This document shows positions 6,117 through 6,465 of a stretch of 6,465 nt of DNA, in pieces (position 1 is the stretch's first letter; the number at the start of each line of letters is the position of its first letter). The notes under the pieces were generated by a model. The model was not told the DNA's origin. It did no database searches and worked only from the letters and a program-made list of their open reading frames with translations. This DNA is from Campylobacterales bacterium (lineage in GTDB: Bacteria; Campylobacterota; Campylobacteria; Campylobacterales; Thiovulaceae). The stretch lies in the NCBI GenBank assembly GCA_012963895.1, contig DTUW01000100.1, positions 1 through 6,465 of the forward strand, written 5' to 3'. A program made the translations under genes and the position numbers.

Positions 6117-6465
6117 ATAAATAGATTTAAGAACTCTTTTTCTGAAAATATCTCTATTTCCAGCTCCTGAGCCTTTTGGAATTTCTTTCCTCCGCCTTCA
6201 CCTTTAACTAAAATATCTGTTTTCTTAGTTACAGATGGCGAAAATACTCCTCCATTTGCTTCTATTATTCTAATAAATTCTTTTCGCGGAACTGATAGAG
6301 TTCCTGTAATAGCCACCCTCTTACCTTCTAGTTTCGATTTCTCTTTTTTCTCTTCTGAAATAGGTTGGAGTATCTCTAATAGTCTCTCTATTTTGTCGGT
6401 ATTTGTTCTGCAAAAGTTTTCTATCGATTTCGATATTTCCTCTCCGAAGCCGTCTATCTCTCTAT
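6110..6465 (-). CDS. ligA: NAD-dependent DNA ligase LigA, C-terminal part (5' end beyond the window)
   Basis: LigA seals nicks in duplex DNA using NAD+ during replication and repair in the cytoplasm. Only the last 117 residues are here; the frame is open to the right edge. Residues 3-17 (IDGFGEEISKSIENF) look like the last helix-hairpin-helix of the ligase, with the G-F-G turn that contacts the DNA backbone. After a lysine- and glutamate-rich linker (about 37-46), residues 47-115 form a BRCT domain: GKRVAITGTLS, then the glycine pair in EANGG, then VTKKTDILVKGEGGGKK, KAQEL and a closing SEKEFLNLF. The usual bacterial version reads close to SKKTD...GE.AGSK...KAQELGI, so GGGKK is a mild variant. 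The reading ends ...LFIC then TAG. A GTG at 6316 is internal to the BRCT core and is not the start. The adenylation and OB domains lie outside the window. Family assignment is secure. Confidence 0.93.
   Translation of the reverse strand, partial: REIDGFGEEISKSIENFCRTNTDKIERLLEILQPISEEKKEKSKLEGKRVAITGTLSVPRKEFIRIIEANGGVFSPSVTKKTDILVKGEGGGKKFQKAQELEIEIFSEKEFLNLFIC

Overview
The window is low in GC (roughly 35-40% by eye), and every gene I can support lies on the minus strand, so transcription runs from high to low coordinates. The codon use (many ATA and AGA codons), the GTG starts, the style of the envelope proteins and above all the acidic-extended N-glycosylation sequons point to a Campylobacterota (epsilonproteobacterial) genome, perhaps a Sulfurovum/Sulfurimonas-like free-living member. 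The phylum is moderately supported; the genus is a guess.

Layout from right to left. The right edge (6465-6110) holds the 3' end of ligA, the NAD-dependent DNA ligase: a last helix-hairpin-helix and the C-terminal BRCT domain. A short gap (6109-6054) carries a convincing housekeeping promoter whose -35 box overlaps the ligA stop codon. It drives four tightly packed genes: (1) a 1328-residue Sec-exported protein (6053-2067) with EF-hand/dockerin-like loops, Trp/Tyr motifs and Ig/cadherin-like C-terminal modules; (2) a 72-residue membrane mini-protein with a very acidic tail (2037-1819); (3) a 483-residue lipoprotein (1817-366) whose GTG start lies one base after the previous stop; (4) the 5' end of an exported right-handed beta-helix protein (355-1), cut by the left edge. 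Gaps are 29, 1 and 10 bases, so this looks like one operon, with translational coupling likely at the last two junctions.

None of the four operon genes matches a named system I recognise; three are plainly envelope or secreted proteins and the fourth is a probable membrane protein. The strongest unexplained signal is that the large protein and the lipoprotein together hold 41 N-x-S/T sequons, of which 32 have Asp or Glu at position -2. That is the D/E-x-N-x-S/T rule of the Campylobacter-type oligosaccharyltransferase PglB, and far more than acidic composition predicts. My inference is that the operon makes a heavily N-glycosylated, perhaps calcium-binding, surface or periplasmic assembly. There are no RNA genes, mobile elements or CRISPR arrays that I can see, and no gene-free stretch above 300 bases.
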